From: Marsupella aquatica | Taxonomy: Eukaryota; Marchantiophyta | Length of the DNA: 64,000 nt | Assembly: GCA_973895155.1 (NCBI GenBank) | Contig: OZ316897.1 | Coordinates: 14,136,001 to 14,200,000 of the forward strand | Reading direction: 5' to 3' | Shown: positions 60,510 through 64,000 of the stretch, piece by piece | Layout of the letters: the number at the start of each line of letters is the position of its first letter | Numbering within the stretch: the first letter of the stretch is position 1 | Program-made: the position numbers and the translations under genes | Notes under the pieces: model-generated | Told to the model about the DNA's origin: nothing | The model's database searches: none | The model's input: only the letters and a program-made list of their open reading frames with translations

Positions 60510-63355
60510 AGCAGTGTCAAAAAATTGACAATGAGCTAGCGGAGTTTTCCCAAGAATGAGCTAATGGAGCCAAGAAGTTTCCCAAGATGAGCTAGTGGAA
60601 CTGTCAAGGTTACCATTCTCCACTTGATGAGTGCACTGCTAAACTTTGGGATTATCCAGTGAACTTGCTCTCAACCAGAGACTATTAGCCAGTTGGCTGC
60701 AACCCAAAGCAAATGCAGTCTCCAACTTTCCTTACTCCATAGGCCAGCAGGGAGCCACTTTGGCTAATTTTTTAAATACTGAAAAAAAGGGCTGGCTCTG
60801 TCCCATTCATCAGTCGGCTCCCCCTTTGGCCAGCATTATTATGGGTCTTAATCAATGCCCGTTGCATACTATTGTCAATATTGTGGATAGCATGTGATAT
60901 TAACGGAAGGGTAGTCGAGCATATTAAAGTGAAATGACCAGCAAGTCGGAAGTTGCAGGGAGTCAGTGAGTCGGCTTGGTGACTCAATGTGAAGGAGTGT
61001 GCGAGTTGTAGGGAGTGGCAAGTTGGGCGTAGAAAAGAACGAAAAAGTGGGATTTGGATATAATAATGATTAGATTAGATACGGGATGTTCTTAAAAGAT
61101 TTCAAAGTTGATGGTTGGGATCACAATACTTAATGTCATGATTGAAAAAAGAGAGATTTTCTTTTTAAGGCATTTACGAGTAAAAAATAAATTGAGCAGT
61201 GGTTATCATAGACTGTGTCGTCAACCATGCCCTCATGCACTGCATTTCATGGCTGGCCATCTAGTCCACAAGTACTATTCCAATTTTCTTCGGAAATATA
61301 CAAAAGTTGCCATTTGCATAAGTCCATCTTGATTCTCACTAAATGACAAATATCTAACTTTCTTCCGTGTCTAAGACTACAAATGCATGTATATATTACA
61401 ACTGAATATAGTAACCAAGATGCTTTGATTGATGAGAACTTGCAACAATTACATAGACTACTTACTAGCACTTCTTAATAAGAGCACACTACAATCACAT
61501 AGAGTGACTTACAAACACTTATCTGTTTCCAAAGGGTATGTGTGTGGGTTTAGGGTAGAGGGACTTCAGTGTGGGACCTGAAACCAGATTCAATGAGGTT
61601 TACACAAGAGAATGTGAAGCATGTCTATTGATTCACTGCTGCCTTTGAATCTGTCACAGTCAAAAACATGCACTTATTCCAGAATATCATGTTTCACTTC
61701 TTTCAAACTGCAGTTCAATCAGAATTCAGTTATCTCATATAAATGGATGAATGATGCATGTATATGTGAGCACATAACCTGAAGTACATAATCAAAAGTT
61801 CTTGCACTTATACCGTAGTGCATGCTGTGGATAAGTGCTGGCTGAGGGTGTCTTCTGGGAGCCTGCACTTTGACACGGTAGTACAATCCTCTTGTCCAAT
61901 ATTGTAAGTTACACTTACACAAGTTAGAGTTTCTTCTTTCACAATAAAAGAATTGAGCCTGCACTATGATGCTTGGATGTACTACAACTTTTGATCTCAA
62001 GACTTAGGACCTGAGATTGGATCAAGCATTTGGTGGCACCAGAAAGGTAAGCATTTATACAAAGAAAGGTGTTAACTCAATAGAAAGTAATGTTTCAAAG
62101 CAGGCCACGCGGGTTGCAATGGAATATGTAAGCATGCTGTCAAACATTATAGCTACATGGGAGATTCACTTTCAAGGAACTGGTGCACCAAGAGAGATAA
62201 GCTCAATACGAGCAGAACCCAAGCGACCCATGAGCAACCCAAGTGACCAGAATTAGCAGTGACCCATAGACTAAAGGTGAGAACCAGATAGCACCCTAGT
62301 TTTTGTCCAAAAAACCAAGCCTGAACACCTGTGTGTTCGCAAAGGAAGGGTCTGCTCTTGGATAAATGAATGAATTATCAATGTCTTCTTGTACACTCAC
62401 CAGCGAGTTGAACATAGTTGCTACTATAAACCCATTGGAATGCCAAACACTCTATCCTTGGCATACAAGTGGAAATGTGGTGAAATAACTGAGTCGTGAT
62501 GGTTAAAAATGCTATTACCCTAAGAGAGCATTGTGACTAAAATATGAAACTGAGATGTGTTAGCTTGCCATGGATTAAGCAAAAATCGCTGGTTTGTCAT
62601 TATGTATGGTTTAATTATAAAAAAAAGTAATGGTTTTAACCCTTTAAATTGCGTGAAATCTGCACTAACAAAACATGTTTGCCCACTCTTACATTCAACC
62701 ATGTCTGCACAGGACAGATAATGGGGGCACTTGGGGACGAGTTTTGGGGGGTCACATTGGTTGGGGTTGGTACGGTGGTACCCTATCTTGATTTTGATTG
62801 AGAAGTTATACTCTGTCCTACTCTAATTCAAATCGAATTAAATGTGAAGACGACCACTCCATCCCTCATGGCCAATCCCAAAGTCGGTTTGCATGAAAGA
62901 GCTCTCTTGTTATTTGAGAAATAAAATGTCGTGTCAGACATGCACACGAGGCCTTGCGTAATTGATGAATTTGTGTGGATCCCAAGCTTGTTTTTATAGT
63001 ACTCCAATGGGATTTCATTTTATGGTTACTCATGAGGATGCAATGTCCTATCCTCTTACAGTCCTTGACGTAGTAAGATACAGGTAGATTGTTTAACTTG
63101 ATAATGAGGAGATTTTCGTGAATGAGGAAAAGACTGCCATTTCTTAAGGGTGAGTGGCGTTGATCTCAAAGGAGTGGAGACATTACAAAATATGCTAGGA
63201 TATGGCGTATTGGTGTTAATTTGTCTTCCATTTACCATCAGTGCTCTAGCAGACATTGAGTTCACGTAAGATATGTACTGTCGCCACTGATCTAAACAGG
63301 ATAATTGTGCAAAAACATTCGTCTTACTGCATAAGAAATAGGTGCATCCTGGTAA
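60510..63355. other. Intergenic, no gene recognised
   Basis: No recognisable gene. 60870-61130 resembles parts of the dispersed repeat at 2370-2680 and 40120-40440. The remaining frames (up to 93 codons) are unassigned. Confidence 0.45.
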
Positions 63356-63517
63356 GGACTGTCAACTGAGGATACCTTTCATTCAACAGCGGCTATAAAC
63401 AAGTGATCAGGACTCTCAACCAATAATGCATTTCATTCAACAGAAGCGATAAGCAACGCATAAGGGCTGTCAACTTAGAATGCACTTCATTCAAAAAAAG
63501 CTAGAAACAAACGATGA
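63356..63517. repeat. Three-copy tandem repeat (54 bp)
   Basis: ggactgtcaactgaggatac ctttcattcaacagcggcta taaacaagtgatca (63356), then copies at 63410 and 63464 with the exact 54-bp period. 54 bp is a multiple of three, but no long frame is kept. Confidence 0.88.
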
Positions 63518-64000
63518 ACGAATTGGAACACTTCACAGACACTGCAAAACATAAAACTATCATTCTGCTGGAGCTGAAAACATTGCATCAATTTAGCGCT
63601 CTGCCCATATGATAATGTCAGAGAAGGAATGGCAGATTCAATTCAGAAAACCAAACAGAAAGAGCACGATGATGATTATGTCCATGCCTATCTACACTAC
63701 TATTACAATCCTGGGCTTTCTCAACGTTACAACGGGAAAGAAAGAATCTCTACCTACCAAAACAGCTTATTCTATGTTTTCATCTGTGTCATGGGTACAT
63801 GTGGAAATGGTGATTTCCCAAAAGATCTTCCTTCGTCAAAGAACATCTTACTCTAAGGTCTCATGCGTCCTAAATAAAAAATGAAACGAGGGATGAATTG
63901 GAAGGAATTTGAATAATTTCCTCAGCCTGTGGACCCTGGCAAAAATATGTGAGACCCAAGACCCTTTGCTATTAGGGGCCAACTCTTAATTGCACAAAGC
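63518..64000. other. Window end, no gene recognised
   Basis: Overlapping short frames at 63609-63884 have no family resemblance; a gene continuing beyond the window cannot be excluded. Confidence 0.4.

Overview
The window is nuclear DNA of a land plant. It holds four recognisable housekeeping-type genes, three of them with organelle, translation or cell-wall roles, set far apart in AT-rich DNA full of repeats. The evidence for a plant is a plastid-type triosephosphate isomerase, a plant-type eEF1B beta subunit, a GT34 xyloglucan xylosyltransferase, a Copia retrotransposon primed by initiator tRNA-Met, and TTTAGGG telomere-type units. The rather short conventional introns, intronless YebC and GT34 genes, and an unusual single-ORF reverse transcriptase would fit an early-diverging land plant (bryophyte, lycophyte or fern), but the lineage is inference and I cannot name the species.

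Layout. 1-9.2 kb: no gene found; several tandem repeats, the clearest a ~50-bp minisatellite at 1.5-1.9 kb whose units each contain a palindrome. 9.2-12.1 kb (minus): a 5'-truncated retroelement encoding reverse transcriptase plus a C-terminal zinc-finger/nuclease-like region, broken by one TGA. 14.8-15.4 kb: a MITE-like element with 25-bp terminal inverted repeats. 15.46-22.17 kb (minus): a complete but decayed 6.7-kb Copia element with 344-bp LTRs and a 5-bp target duplication, followed by an inverted solo LTR of the same family (22.59-22.93 kb).

26.8-28.0 kb (minus): organellar YebC/TACO1-family protein. 30.5-34.9 kb (minus): plastid triosephosphate isomerase in nine exons, including a 27-nt exon and one GC-AG intron. 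36.7-38.0 kb: a 1.3-kb foldback element with ~600-bp arms. 39.1-39.5 kb: a 4-copy minisatellite. 42.06-42.42 kb: second copy of the MITE-like family. 43.8-45.2 kb (plus): GT34 xyloglucan xylosyltransferase in one exon, with a (GA)22 tract about 1.2 kb upstream. 46.9-49.3 kb: two copies of a ~0.55-kb dispersed repeat around a 229-bp solo LTR. 52.45-52.62 kb: a 169-bp foldback MITE. 53.7-54.9 kb: nested tandem arrays. 57.35-59.22 kb (minus): eEF1B beta in six exons, whose stop codon may be split by an unrecognised intron. 60-64 kb: more repeats and no gene found.

The four cellular genes act in unrelated processes (organelle translation, Calvin cycle/glycolysis, hemicellulose synthesis, translation elongation); their proximity shows no functional cluster. 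I found no CRISPR array, rRNA or intact tRNA gene, and no convincing new multi-gene system. The most interesting material is the repeat biology (hairpin-bearing MITE families, compensatory changes in a dispersed repeat, the REL-like retroelement) and a few gene-structure oddities.
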